This document shows, piece after piece, positions 17,579 through 26,642 of a DNA stretch of 64,000 nt; the stretch's first letter is position 1, and each line of letters starts with the position of its first letter. Location: assembly GCF_007860175.1 (NCBI RefSeq), contig NZ_SJPX01000004.1, forward strand, positions 248,001 through 312,000. The letters run 5' to 3'. A program made the translations under genes and the position numbers. Origin of the DNA: Rubripirellula reticaptiva (GTDB lineage Bacteria; Planctomycetota; Planctomycetia; Pirellulales; Pirellulaceae). The notes under the pieces are model-generated. The model saw only the letters and a list, made by a program, of their open reading frames with translations. It did not search any database and was not told where the DNA came from.

Positions 17579-18298
17579 TCAACGCGTGTGGGTTGAATCG
17601 CCAAGCAATGCAAGTTCTTCCTGGGTTAAATCGTCCTCGGAATCCGGGTTCGTTGCGGCCGGCCTTAAACCGTACACAATCAATCGGATTTCCAAGTTCA
17701 TCGGTGACGCCTGTACTCCGCTAGGTGCGGTCAACAGCGTCTTTGTCGTCATCAGCCATCCATGGCTAGTGACGTCGCTTATGATTTGGCGAACAGCATC
17801 GAGCGATCCGTCCGCCTGTAGTTCTACTTCGTGAGTGTAAAAGACAAACGTAGAGTTCTCGCCGTAAATCGGCATGGATTCGTTTCTGGCGTCATCGCCT
17901 TCATGTGCCCAGGCTCGTGATTCGCCGGGCGAGATTTCAAGTCGGCGCAATCTCGCTTTTGACGACCGTACAATTTCGATTAATTGTTCACGTACCGTCT
18001 CGATGTTCGAATCGTCGATGCTCTGTTCGATGAAGATATCAATCTCGGAAGCAAGCTGTTTTTCGATTTGGTTCAGCGAATTTTGGCGTCGCTGGGTGTC
18101 GATCAAGGTTGTTTCAAGTTGCTGTAATTCGGCAGCATCCCGCTGTAGTTCGTAGTACTCGCTAATCCAAGGCAGCGCGAACGCGATGACAAACACAAAG
18201 CTGATCCCCGCCATCAGCGATTGAGCTGCGGTGCTGGAGTATCTTCCACTCGACCGATGAGATTTGCCTTTGGGTGATTTGGAATCGATCTTATTCAT
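17579..18298 (-). CDS. PilO/GspM-like inner-membrane assembly protein
   Basis: A 239-residue bitopic protein with a basic, Ser-rich cytoplasmic head, one membrane helix at about 27-45 (MAGISFVFVIAFALP), a coiled coil rich in Gln/Glu (about 50-110) and a globular periplasmic end. This is the architecture of PilO/GspM proteins, which link the PilM/PilN platform to the secretin. The ATG at 18298 overlaps the upstream stop by 8 bp, and the gene ends 52 bp before the secretin start, so the three genes form one operon. Sequence similarity is weak, as is usual for this family, so the call rests mainly on topology and neighbours. Confidence 0.7.
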   Translation of the reverse strand: MNKIDSKSPKGKSHRSSGRYSSTAAQSLMAGISFVFVIAFALPWISEYYELQRDAAELQQLETTLIDTQRRQNSLNQIEKQLASEIDIFIEQSIDDSNIETVREQLIEIVRSSKARLRRLEISPGESRAWAHEGDDARNESMPIYGENSTFVFYTHEVELQADGSLDAVRQIISDVTSHGWLMTTKTLLTAPSGVQASPMNLEIRLIVYGLRPAATNPDSEDDLTQEELALLGDSTHTR

Positions 18299-19868
18299 CG
18301 TCGATTCCTATTTGAGATGGACGCTCGGCTTGCTTGGTCGTCAGTCGAATGGCGAAGCGAGTCGATTGAGTGTCTTGTTCAGGTGTCGTTCCTTTTAGGG
18401 CAACCTGTGTCACCCCCGGCAATCGCCGCAATGTGTTGACGACTTCGTACACAATGGATTCTTCGATGACGGTACCGTCCATCAGAACTTGACCGCCTGA
18501 TTCAATTCGAAACTCGTTCAGCTTGGCCATCTCGGGCAAGCTTTGCGTGACGTTGGTCAGCATCTCAGACCAGTCCGGCTCTGTTGTTTGTTTTTCGATC
18601 AACTTGAAGTGATCGAGCTGTTCACGTTTGCGCGCAAGTTGGCTGAACTTGATATTACTGGCGACGATCTGGGACTGCAGTTCAGTACGCCCTTGTTTCG
18701 TTCCGGCGTGTCGGCGCCGTTCTTTGGACACTAGGCCATAGGAAGTGATCATGCAGATGCTGGCAACGGCAACTGGCCACAGCATCTTGGCTGCTTGTTG
18801 AGGCCAAGATAAATCCGGTGCTCGGCGAACCTGAACTAACAGGTCAGGAACATCACTGGCTTGAACCCGCGTCAGCAGCGGGAACACTGTTGCGACGGCC
18901 GGTACACAACTAGACTGACGATCTTCGTCGCTAATCTCGAAGATGTTAGGGAGTTCTGGGACTCGCAGGGTTTTCGGTTGCAAGTCGAAATCATGACCGA
19001 TTGCATCAACCGCAAGTTGTGGTCGTGTGCCATCGCCACAGATCAACATCTCTTTCAGTTCGCCAGATACACCTCGCAAGTGGCGGTGACAAAATCGCTT
19101 CAGTCGTGTGATGTGTCCATCGAGTGCATCACGCAAACCTTGTTCGCTGTTGGCGCTAGCCGGTCGATAGTCCAATAGCAAACGACCAGAGCTAGCGATG
19201 CCGACATCCCATTGCTTGCCCGTTCCGTCAGCAATCATGATCGGTTGATCGCCCCACAAAGTGGGCTCGCCAACCAACCGGGCGATACCTACCAAGGACG
19301 GCTCGACCCACATGACTTCGATATCCGCGTTTCGAAGTGAGTCATAAATCAATTGAATCAGCGATCGGTTTACGACGCCGGTAACCGCGTAGTCGGTGGT
19401 CGCGTCAATCTTTCGGCGAGCACTGCCGGTTACTTTTTCGCCCGGACCAAGTTGTAGATAGCGAGGAATCCGATCGGCTAACATCGTAAGTTCGTGATCA
19501 ACCTCACTGGCCGTGCCGATCGTAACCCGAGTCACACAGAAGTCACCGTCCAGCGATACGGCGATGGGATGCCGCTGCATGCCGTGTCGGTCGACGAGCG
19601 TTTCGAACGCCTCAACTAACGCAAAGCGTCCATCCCAGTTCAGCCATCCATCCGGTTCAGGACAGGCAAGGCTATCGATCGTGATTTTATAGCGATCGTT
19701 ACCGATAGGTGTCGCGATTGCAACTTGAAGCAAGTGGCTTTCGATGCGCAGACCAAAGCAACGCGAGGCCACCACATCACTTGGATGTGTGGTTCGGCTC
19801 CCTTTTTTGCGAATCGGATCGGCCATCGTCGAATCGGTCCCAACAGACTTAAAATGGCACACGCCCAT
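18291..19868 (-). CDS. PilM-PilN-like (GspL-like) fusion platform protein
   Basis: A 525-residue protein. The first 340 or so residues look like an actin-fold PilM/GspL cytoplasmic domain (FGLRIESHLLQVAIA, HELTMLADRIPRYL, DYAVTGVVNRSLIQLI, IMIADGTGKQWDVGIAS, LLICGDG-type end). A membrane helix at about 365-385 (MLWPVAVASICMITSYGL) leads to a PilN-like periplasmic part with a coiled coil and a ferredoxin-like end (LRRLPGVTQVALKG). PilM and PilN are separate in most type IV pilus systems, and the joined form resembles GspL. The start at 19868 is uncertain; an ATG at 19826 is equally possible. No ATPase, platform (PilC/GspF) or pseudopilin gene lies in the window, so the rest of the machine must be elsewhere. 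Confidence 0.75.
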   Translation of the reverse strand: MGVCHFKSVGTDSTMADPIRKKGSRTTHPSDVVASRCFGLRIESHLLQVAIATPIGNDRYKITIDSLACPEPDGWLNWDGRFALVEAFETLVDRHGMQRHPIAVSLDGDFCVTRVTIGTASEVDHELTMLADRIPRYLQLGPGEKVTGSARRKIDATTDYAVTGVVNRSLIQLIYDSLRNADIEVMWVEPSLVGIARLVGEPTLWGDQPIMIADGTGKQWDVGIASSGRLLLDYRPASANSEQGLRDALDGHITRLKRFCHRHLRGVSGELKEMLICGDGTRPQLAVDAIGHDFDLQPKTLRVPELPNIFEISDEDRQSSCVPAVATVFPLLTRVQASDVPDLLVQVRRAPDLSWPQQAAKMLWPVAVASICMITSYGLVSKERRRHAGTKQGRTELQSQIVASNIKFSQLARKREQLDHFKLIEKQTTEPDWSEMLTNVTQSLPEMAKLNEFRIESGGQVLMDGTVIEESIVYEVVNTLRRLPGVTQVALKGTTPEQDTQSTRFAIRLTTKQAERPSQIGIDDE

Positions 19869-20022
19869 GGACGTGGCACTACCCTTCAGGGATCAAGTCG
19901 GTTGGATCAGTTGTTCGGGTCGATGCAATCTGAACGCTCAGGCCTAGCTAGGGCCGAGCGCGGTCGGGCCATGCCACAAGTTCCGGTTATGCCGAATTTT
20001 GATAGCGCCAACAGTTTGATTC

Positions 20023-20703
20023 TTAAGCAGCACGCAAGAGAATCGCGGTTTTCGGTGTTGGCGAATCAGGCCGCTCGGTTAGATCGTTTCTGTGTTCGAG
20101 TTCGTGGAGCGAACGCCGCACGGTTTCGGCGATTTCGTCCATGTCGTCGTCCGCGCCAACGTCGATTGGTTCGCCAAAGTAAACGTCGACAATCGCAAAG
20201 GGCTTGGGAATCTGCATTCGGTCCCAAGTCCGGCTAAGGATCCAGCGACGTGTTGGGATCGCCAATACCGGCAAAACGGGCGTCCTTGTCTTTTGGGCCA
20301 AGAAACCCGCACCCTTCTGAACGGACCCACGTGGTCCACGCGGACCATCGACTGCGATCACTGCCGGCCAACCTGATTCGACGTGACGGACAAGGCAATG
20401 TAACGCGGTTGCGCCGCCTTTGCGTGATTTGCCGCTGCTGCCGCGGACGGGAGTCTTACCGCACAACCGAAGCGTGGGCACGATCATTTCAGCATCGGCG
20501 GACCGGGAAACCATCGCACCGGTTCCGGGATCGCCGAACATCCCTGCCGCCACTTGGTGGGCATGCAGTTGGGCAAACACATAAGTGCGGCCTGTTTGAC
20601 TTCGAATTCGTCCACGGGGGTCGTTGTGGACTCGAACCCGGCACGTCAATCGAAGTCCGTAGACGGCAAATCCGACGAGCCAAGGGACAATCCGTTTCAT
20701 CAT
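20023..20703 (-). CDS. DUF374 lysophospholipid acyltransferase-like protein
   Basis: A 226-residue member of the DUF374 branch of the LPLAT acyltransferases, which are thought to acylate lipid A or lysophospholipids at the inner membrane. The usual HxxxxD is replaced here, as is common in DUF374, by QLHAHQ near the N-terminus. VDGPRGPRG is the family's signature block, followed by AGFLAQKT and PVLPVLAIPTRRWIL. The start is placed at the ATG at 20703, giving a hydrophobic N-terminus; the open frame extends to 20811 but those residues do not fit the family. It shares the strand with the pilus-like genes downstream (154 bp gap) and the regulator upstream; co-transcription is possible but not shown. 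Confidence 0.85.
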   Translation of the reverse strand: MMKRIVPWLVGFAVYGLRLTCRVRVHNDPRGRIRSQTGRTYVFAQLHAHQVAAGMFGDPGTGAMVSRSADAEMIVPTLRLCGKTPVRGSSGKSRKGGATALHCLVRHVESGWPAVIAVDGPRGPRGSVQKGAGFLAQKTRTPVLPVLAIPTRRWILSRTWDRMQIPKPFAIVDVYFGEPIDVGADDDMDEIAETVRRSLHELEHRNDLTERPDSPTPKTAILLRAA

Positions 20704-20865
20704 GGGGCTTTCGAGGGTACAGAAATCAAATGCGTGGCCCCTGGATATACGAAGTTTCCCGGTCCCGGCAAACGTCAAAAACTCGATTGCAAAGATAAGA
20801 TGATCGCTCACCTGGTGTGTTTCACGCGCGCATCTCGGCAGGCCCTGTTGCGCCGCAAGCCAGTG

Positions 20866-22074
20866 CTAGCTCATCATCGATCGGTATTGGCCCGGCGTCT
20901 GGCCGACTTCGCGTTTAAAAACGACGCTGAAGTACTCGGAATGTTTGAAACCGGTCAGCGAAGCGATTTGAGCAAGGGAAAGGTCGGTCTCGACTAATAA
21001 CTGGCGAGCACGCTTCATTTGGACGTCACGGATTTCGGCTTGGGGCGAGCGTCCGATCGCTTTGCGAAAGCGTCGTTCTAGCGAGCTGCGGGCAATCAAA
21101 ACTTCTTGCAAAATATCCGTCACGTTCAAGCCCAAGCAGGCTCGTTCGCGAATGATCTTGATTGCCATCACCACCTCAGCGTCCTCGATCGACAACACGT
21201 CGGTCGATTGACGAGCGGTGGTTCCAATGGGGGGAATCAGTCGATTCGCATTCTTTGGTTTTTCGCCCTTCATCAAACGATCAAGCAATGACGCCGCTTC
21301 GAAACCAATCTGCTCTGCCGGCGGAATGACGCTCGACAACGGCGGCTGACAGAAATCACAGATCACCTGATCGTTGTCGACGCCGATCACTGCTGCTTGA
21401 TCCGGAACTTGTATTCCCGCAGTCCGGCAGGCTTCCAGGACATGCTGGCCGCGAAAATCATTGCATGCCATCACACCGATTGGTTTGGGCAGTCTCTTCA
21501 GCCAATCGACGATCTGGGCCTGCTGTTTCTCCCACCCAAATCGGCGCGCTTTGGACCAGTTCAGCAAATGCGTGTGAACTTCACATCCGTGTTCGTTAGC
21601 CGCGGTTGTAAATCCCAACTGGCGTTCGGAAGACCAATAGTGATCGCTGAAGCCGCAGAAAGCGAAGCTTGTCAGTCCGCGCTGGATCAAATGCTCAGCC
21701 GCCATTCGGCCGATTGCCTGGTGGTCGCACAGTATCGACGGAATTCCCTGTTCGCCGTAAATGTCCGTCAAATTCACCGTCGGAATCCCCCACCGTAAAA
21801 CCAGGTCGGCCATTTCTGGTGTCGTGGATCGAGTGATGATGCCATCACCCTCCCACTGCTCTAGCCAAGTCGGTGGCGCGGTTAGGAACTCGTGAATGTT
21901 CAGTTGCACTGCCCACCCAGGGTTCTGCATCAGATAACGGCTAATTCCCTCTAGCACACCTCGGCCAAACGACATGGCCGTTTCAACAATCAGTAATACG
22001 TTTGGGCGGTCGTGCCCGGTTGGGACATCCAGAATGGATGCCGCGGGAAGATCCAACTGAGATTTTTCGTTCAT
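20866..22074 (-). CDS. XylR-type transcriptional regulator (LacI-like sensor + AraC HTH)
   Basis: A 402-residue regulator. Residues about 22-280 form a periplasmic-binding-like sugar sensor (NVLLIVETAMSFGRGVLEGISRY, CDHQAIGRMAAEHLI, GVMACNDFRGQHVLEA, VIGVDNDQVIC). Residues about 295-400 form an AraC/XylS double helix-turn-helix (SSLERRFRKAIGRSP, LSLAQIASLTGFKHSEYFS). The order matches XylR proteins, which bind xylose or related sugars. In this lineage the ligand is not predictable. GTG at 22077 is adjacent, but the ATG at 22074 is preferred. A perfect inverted repeat 68-87 bp upstream is a plausible operator. The gene is divergent from the DUF1549/DUF1501 gene set, which it may control. Confidence 0.88.
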   Translation of the reverse strand: MNEKSQLDLPAASILDVPTGHDRPNVLLIVETAMSFGRGVLEGISRYLMQNPGWAVQLNIHEFLTAPPTWLEQWEGDGIITRSTTPEMADLVLRWGIPTVNLTDIYGEQGIPSILCDHQAIGRMAAEHLIQRGLTSFAFCGFSDHYWSSERQLGFTTAANEHGCEVHTHLLNWSKARRFGWEKQQAQIVDWLKRLPKPIGVMACNDFRGQHVLEACRTAGIQVPDQAAVIGVDNDQVICDFCQPPLSSVIPPAEQIGFEAASLLDRLMKGEKPKNANRLIPPIGTTARQSTDVLSIEDAEVVMAIKIIRERACLGLNVTDILQEVLIARSSLERRFRKAIGRSPQAEIRDVQMKRARQLLVETDLSLAQIASLTGFKHSEYFSVVFKREVGQTPGQYRSMMS

Positions 22075-22576
22075 CACAAACTTAACAGGGAAAACTGATC
22101 AGATGGTGGGAACGCGATTGCGAAGCCGAATGCTGCTTCAAATGAACCGAAACTGGTTCATCTGGGCATCTGCAACTGTCATTCCCCATGCACGCGTTCG
22201 GCGTTGAAGAACGCAGGTTGAAAAGGATCTCAGTCGCGTGTCGCGGTGGAAACCATTAAAACGCCATTTTTTCCGAAATGCAATTCAAATATTGAGATTG
22301 TTTGCCAGGTGCGAATTCTTCCGATGATGGCAACGGACGTCTACGCGGTATGCCATCCGTAATGCCGGATCAGACATTTGGAAGACGCGGTCACACGAAA
22401 AGTTGCTCATCGAATTGCTGTTAAACGCTTGGGCGTTTGTTCTTCAATGGCTAGGATAACGGGACAGGACTCGCCGCAGTTTAGGACTCGTTCAGGACTA
22501 ATGATTCGTGAGATCCTGTTGGTGTCTGCATTCCTGCCCACCACCCACCTCCTCCGCCATCCCTGGTTTGATCCCG
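22075..22576. other. Divergent intergenic region between XylR-type regulator and cytochrome protein
   Basis: About 500 bp without a supported gene. It holds the inverted repeat at 22142-22161 described separately. The right half (22400-22576) has open frames on both strands, but nothing in them resembles a protein. The true start of the plus-strand gene is placed at 22577, where a signal peptide begins. Confidence 0.4.
22142..22161. promoter_or_regulatory. Candidate operator of the XylR-type regulator
   Basis: Perfect inverted repeat ATGAACC-(6 nt)-GGTTCAT, 68-87 bp upstream of the regulator's ATG, in the region shared with the divergent cytochrome gene. A 7-bp arm with a 6-nt gap is long enough to stand out in non-coding DNA. 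Binding by this regulator is inference. Confidence 0.45.
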
Positions 22577-25036
22577 ATGACGACAAGTTTTCGTCGAACC
22601 GCGACTTCGTTCGTTTTTCTGATACCGTTCGCGCTGTTCCTTTCGGTCGGCGGTTCGGCAGTCGATGCGCAAGATTCGAAATCGATCGACTTCGCACGCC
22701 AAGTGCAGCCGATTTTGGCTAAGCGATGTTATGCCTGTCACGGTCCCGACAAGGCCGAAGGCGGTTTGAAGTTCGTCGACCAAGAGTCAGCCTACGCCGA
22801 AACTGAGTCTGGTGATTTTGCGATCGTGCCCGGCGACGTCGAGGCGAGTGCCCTGATCGCTCGAATTACGTCCGACGACGAATACGAAAAGATGCCGCCC
22901 GAAGGCGATCCGGTGTCACTCGAAGAAATCGAGACGTTGAAGGTTTGGATCGCCGAAGGGGCGGATTGGAGTGACCACTGGGCGTTCGAGCCCATGAAGG
23001 ATCCGACGCCACCTGTCGTGGCCGATTTGGATTGGAACGAAAATCCAATCGATGCGTTCATTTACGATTCGCTTGCCGATGTCGGGCTGAGCCCCAGTCC
23101 GCAAGCGACTCGCCAAGAATTGATCCGTCGTGCCTACTATGACTTGACTGGGTTGCCCCCCAGTTTTTCTCGGGTGCAAGCGTTTGTTGCAGATGAAGAT
23201 CCACTGGCATTCGAGCGACTCGTCGATGAATTACTCGATTCGCCTCAGTATGGCGTTCGTTGGGGGCGGCACTGGTTGGACTTGGTTCGCTACGCCGAAA
23301 CCAATTCTTTTGAACGTGACAACCCCAAGCAAAACGCGTGGAAGTACCGCGACTACGTCATTGACGCGTTCAACAAAGACAAACCGTACGACCAATTTGT
23401 CCGCGAACAACTTGCCGGTGACGAACTGGATAACGTCACCCAAGAATCGCTGACCGCAACGGGCTACTACAGGCTGGGGATCTGGGACGATGAACCGGCC
23501 GATCCACTGCAAGCTCGTTTCGACGAGATTGACGACATCATCACGACGACCGGACAAGCGTTTCTCGGTCTGACGATCAATTGCGCCCGTTGTCATGATC
23601 ACAAAATCGATCCGATCCCGCAGGCTGATTACTACAGCATGGTAGCATTCTTGGCTGACGTGACGTCGTTTGCGACCCGCGGTGACGGGTCGACGAATAA
23701 CCAGATCGATATTACTCCGCCTGCGATCGCTGCCGAACACCAACGAATCGACGACGAAGTCAAACGCATCGAATCTGAAATGCACGACATCGAGCAGGCT
23801 GGCATCGCAAAGATGAAAGGCCCGGATCAGCGTGCTACCGAAGGCAAGCCGCGTGCCCGCAAAAAAGTCCTCGATGCCAAGTTGCAGCAATTCTTGGACG
23901 CCGATCAGTGGACGGCTTATCAGCGTTTGGTGCATGAACTAGCTGATACCCGAATGCTTCGCAAAGCTTTGCCAAAACGTGAAACGGTAATGGGGCTGGC
24001 GCGCTGCGAAGCCAAACCCGAACAGACGTTTGTGCTGTTCCGTGGTAATCCACATTCGCCATCCGATCCGGTCGAGCCAGACTTTCCCACCATCTTTGGC
24101 AGCGAAACGCCTACGTTCCCTGAACTCGACGAGGCAGCCAAAACAGCCGGTCGCCGCCGCGTGTTGGCCGAGTGGATGACGGACCCGGACAATCGGTTGT
24201 CGGCACGTGTGATGGCAAATCGATTGTGGCAGTTTCACTTTGGTCGTGGGATTGTTCGCAGCAGCAATAACTTTGGACAACTCGGCACCCCGCCGACACA
24301 CCCGGTGCTGTTGGATTGGTTGGCTCGGCGATTGATCGATGGAGATTGGAAATTGAAATCGATGCACCGCCTGATCATGTCCAGTCGCGCCTATCAAATG
24401 TCATCGGCCAGCCATGAAAAGGGCGAGTCGGTTGATCCGGACAACAATCGTTTCTGGCGATTTGATCCGCGCCGATTGGCTGCCGAAGAAGTTCGTGATT
24501 CGATTCTTGCGGCGAATGGTTCACTGAACCTTAGTATCGGCGGCCCCAGTTTCTATCCGCAGTTGTCCGCCGAAGTGTTGGCCGGTCAATCAAGGCCTGG
24601 CGAAGGTTGGGGCGACTCGCCTGATGATCAACGCAATCGGCGCAGTGCTTACATTCATGTCAAGCGATCGCTACTGACGCCATTGCTGACGGCGTTCGAT
24701 TTTCCCGATCCCGACCTGACGTGCGAAGAACGTTTCACCACGCTGCAACCGGGACAGGCTCTGTCGTTACTTAATAGCGACTTCATTCACCAGCAAGGGG
24801 CTCGGTTGGCCGAATCGATCGGCGCGAGTGACTTGACTGACGCATCGGACAATCCCGAAATTGTCCGGCGAACAATCAGCGCAGTGTTGCAGCGTCAGGC
24901 GACCGAGGACGAGGAACAGTCGGGCGACGAATTGATCGTTGCCCTGCAAAATGAATACGGTTTATCGCGAACGCGAGCCGTCCAGTTGTATTGCTTGTCG
25001 GTGATGAATTGGAACGAGTTCCTATTCGTCGATTGA
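22577..25036 (+). CDS. Planctomycete cytochrome c / DUF1549-DUF1553 protein
   Basis: An 819-residue secreted protein. The ATG at 22577 gives a good signal peptide (hydrophobic core FVFLIPFALFLSVGG, cleavage near VDAQ); the frame opens earlier at 22508 but without one. A PSCyt1 cytochrome domain carries the heme motif CYACHG near residue 51 and the following GPDKAEGGL. DUF1549 comes next and contains a second CxxCH (CARCHDHK, from about 336). DUF1553 fills the C-terminal half (MANRLWQFHFGRGIVRSSNNFG, PTHPVLLDWLA, MHRLIMSSRAYQ, TLQPGQALSLLNS). This family is strongly expanded in planctomycetes and nearly always paired with DUF1501. A redox role in polysaccharide degradation has been proposed for the pair but is not established. 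Confidence 0.94.
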   Translation: MTTSFRRTATSFVFLIPFALFLSVGGSAVDAQDSKSIDFARQVQPILAKRCYACHGPDKAEGGLKFVDQESAYAETESGDFAIVPGDVEASALIARITSDDEYEKMPPEGDPVSLEEIETLKVWIAEGADWSDHWAFEPMKDPTPPVVADLDWNENPIDAFIYDSLADVGLSPSPQATRQELIRRAYYDLTGLPPSFSRVQAFVADEDPLAFERLVDELLDSPQYGVRWGRHWLDLVRYAETNSFERDNPKQNAWKYRDYVIDAFNKDKPYDQFVREQLAGDELDNVTQESLTATGYYRLGIWDDEPADPLQARFDEIDDIITTTGQAFLGLTINCARCHDHKIDPIPQADYYSMVAFLADVTSFATRGDGSTNNQIDITPPAIAAEHQRIDDEVKRIESEMHDIEQAGIAKMKGPDQRATEGKPRARKKVLDAKLQQFLDADQWTAYQRLVHELADTRMLRKALPKRETVMGLARCEAKPEQTFVLFRGNPHSPSDPVEPDFPTIFGSETPTFPELDEAAKTAGRRRVLAEWMTDPDNRLSARVMANRLWQFHFGRGIVRSSNNFGQLGTPPTHPVLLDWLARRLIDGDWKLKSMHRLIMSSRAYQMSSASHEKGESVDPDNNRFWRFDPRRLAAEEVRDSILAANGSLNLSIGGPSFYPQLSAEVLAGQSRPGEGWGDSPDDQRNRRSAYIHVKRSLLTPLLTAFDFPDPDLTCEERFTTLQPGQALSLLNSDFIHQQGARLAESIGASDLTDASDNPEIVRRTISAVLQRQATEDEEQSGDELIVALQNEYGLSRTRAVQLYCLSVMNWNEFLFVD

Positions 25037-25038
25037 TC

Positions 25039-25054
25039 AAGTCTCGCGACTTTT
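25039..25054 (+). other. Short hairpin with T run after the cytochrome gene
   Basis: AAGTC-TCGC-GACTT followed by TT lies 3 bp after the stop at 25036. The 5-bp stem is weak for a terminator, and the next gene is a functional partner, so it may only attenuate read-through or be chance. Confidence 0.2.
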
Positions 25055-25097
25055 CATTGTTTGAATTCCAACTGCAGCTTTAACTTCTAAAAGATCC

Positions 25098-26564
25098 ATG
25101 ACTGAAAATCGAAAACGAACCGGATTCTGTGGGCGCACTCGTCGAGAATTCATTTGGCAATCCGGAGCTGGATTTGGTGCTGCGGCGATGTCTTCGATGC
25201 TGTCTCGTGACGGGTTCTTTGCCAGTTCCGCGGGTGCAAGCGAAACAAAATTCCAAAATCCGCTTGCCGCCAAACCGCCTCACTTTGCTCCCAAGGCGAA
25301 GTCGGTGATTTTTCTATTCATGTATGGCGGCCCCAGCCACATCGACACGTTCGATTTCAAACCAAAGATGATCGGCATGGACGGCAAGACGGTCGACGTC
25401 AAGACGTTTGGTCGCGGAGGTCACAAAGCGGGGGGACGGATTGTGGAACCGCGTTGGAAATTCAAACAGCATGGTCAATGCGGCAAATGGGTCAGTTCGC
25501 TGTTCCCGAACGTTGCCAAACATGTCGACGACATCGCTTTCTTGCACTCGATGACGGCCGATTCGCCAATTCACGGCTCGGCAATGCTGATGATGAACAG
25601 CGGCAAGATTCTGTCGGGCAACCCAGCAATGGGATCGTGGGTCAACTATGGACTTGGGACCGTCAACGAAAACTTGCCCGGTTTTGTGGTCATGTTGGAC
25701 CCGACCGGTGGCCCCATCAGTGGCGCAAAAAACTGGTCCAGCGGCTACATGCCCGCAACTTATGCAGGAACGGTCTTCCGTAGCAAAGGTGCGCCGATCC
25801 TGGACCTCGCACCGCCCGCTGATTTTCCCGAAGGCTTACAACGCAAGCTGATCGATTCGATCCAGGATGCGAATAACCGTCATTTGGTTGGTCGGTCCGG
25901 AAACGATGACTTGGCTTCGCGGATCGCCAGCTTTGAACTGGCATACAATATGCAGTCGACTGCGCCGGAGGCCGTCGACTTAGCGGGCGAGGACGCTCAG
26001 ACACTTGCCATGTACGGCATCGACAAAGAAGGCACACGCGATTTTGGGACTCGCTGCTTGATGGCGCGTCGCTTGGTTCAACGCGGTGTCCGTTTCGTAC
26101 AACTGTACAGCGGTGGCGCCCACAACGATGACAACTGGGATGCCCACGGTGACTTGGAAGTCAACCATAACAAACACGCCGGCCACACCGATCAACCGAT
26201 CGCTGCGCTACTTGCCGACTTAAAGCGAACCGGCATGCTCGACGAAACGCTGGTGGTTTGGGGAGGCGAATTTGGACGCCAACCGACTGCCGAGTATGCC
26301 AACGGCAGCGGCCGAGACCACAACGCTTACGGTTTCACGATGTGGATGGCAGGCGGCGGAATAAAGGGCGGTGTCAGCCACGGAACGACCGACGAACTAG
26401 GTGCTGCTGCGGTCGAAAATCCGCTGCATGTCAAGAACTTGCACGCCACAATCCTGCACCAACTCGGACTCGATCCCAACCACCTGTCGTACTTCTACAG
26501 TGGGCTGGAACAGAAACTCGTCGGCGTCGAACCGATCGAACCAATCCACGAAATCATCGCTTAA
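25098..26564 (+). CDS. DUF1501 Tat-exported sulfatase-like protein
   Basis: A 488-residue protein with a twin-arginine signal (RTRREFIWQ, arginines at 13, 15 and 16, then an Ala/Gly-rich stretch), so it should be exported folded. The rest is DUF1501, an alkaline-phosphatase/sulfatase-fold family: FMYGGPSHIDTFDFKP, SMTADSPIHGSAMLMM, YSGGAHNDDNWDAHGDLEVNH, WGGEFGRQPTAE and GRDHNAYGF are family signatures and include the likely metal-binding Asp/His residues. The enzymatic activity of DUF1501 is not established. It starts 61 bp after the DUF1549/1553 gene, the standard planctomycete pairing, and the two probably act together in the periplasm. Confidence 0.95.
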   Translation: MTENRKRTGFCGRTRREFIWQSGAGFGAAAMSSMLSRDGFFASSAGASETKFQNPLAAKPPHFAPKAKSVIFLFMYGGPSHIDTFDFKPKMIGMDGKTVDVKTFGRGGHKAGGRIVEPRWKFKQHGQCGKWVSSLFPNVAKHVDDIAFLHSMTADSPIHGSAMLMMNSGKILSGNPAMGSWVNYGLGTVNENLPGFVVMLDPTGGPISGAKNWSSGYMPATYAGTVFRSKGAPILDLAPPADFPEGLQRKLIDSIQDANNRHLVGRSGNDDLASRIASFELAYNMQSTAPEAVDLAGEDAQTLAMYGIDKEGTRDFGTRCLMARRLVQRGVRFVQLYSGGAHNDDNWDAHGDLEVNHNKHAGHTDQPIAALLADLKRTGMLDETLVVWGGEFGRQPTAEYANGSGRDHNAYGFTMWMAGGGIKGGVSHGTTDELGAAAVENPLHVKNLHATILHQLGLDPNHLSYFYSGLEQKLVGVEPIEPIHEIIA

Positions 26565-26642
26565 CGAGTTGAGAGCCTATTGGTCCTCCGCCGTCTCCGT
26601 GCAAACGTTGGTGACGGCAGATTCGTCTTCGGAGTTCGTTTC

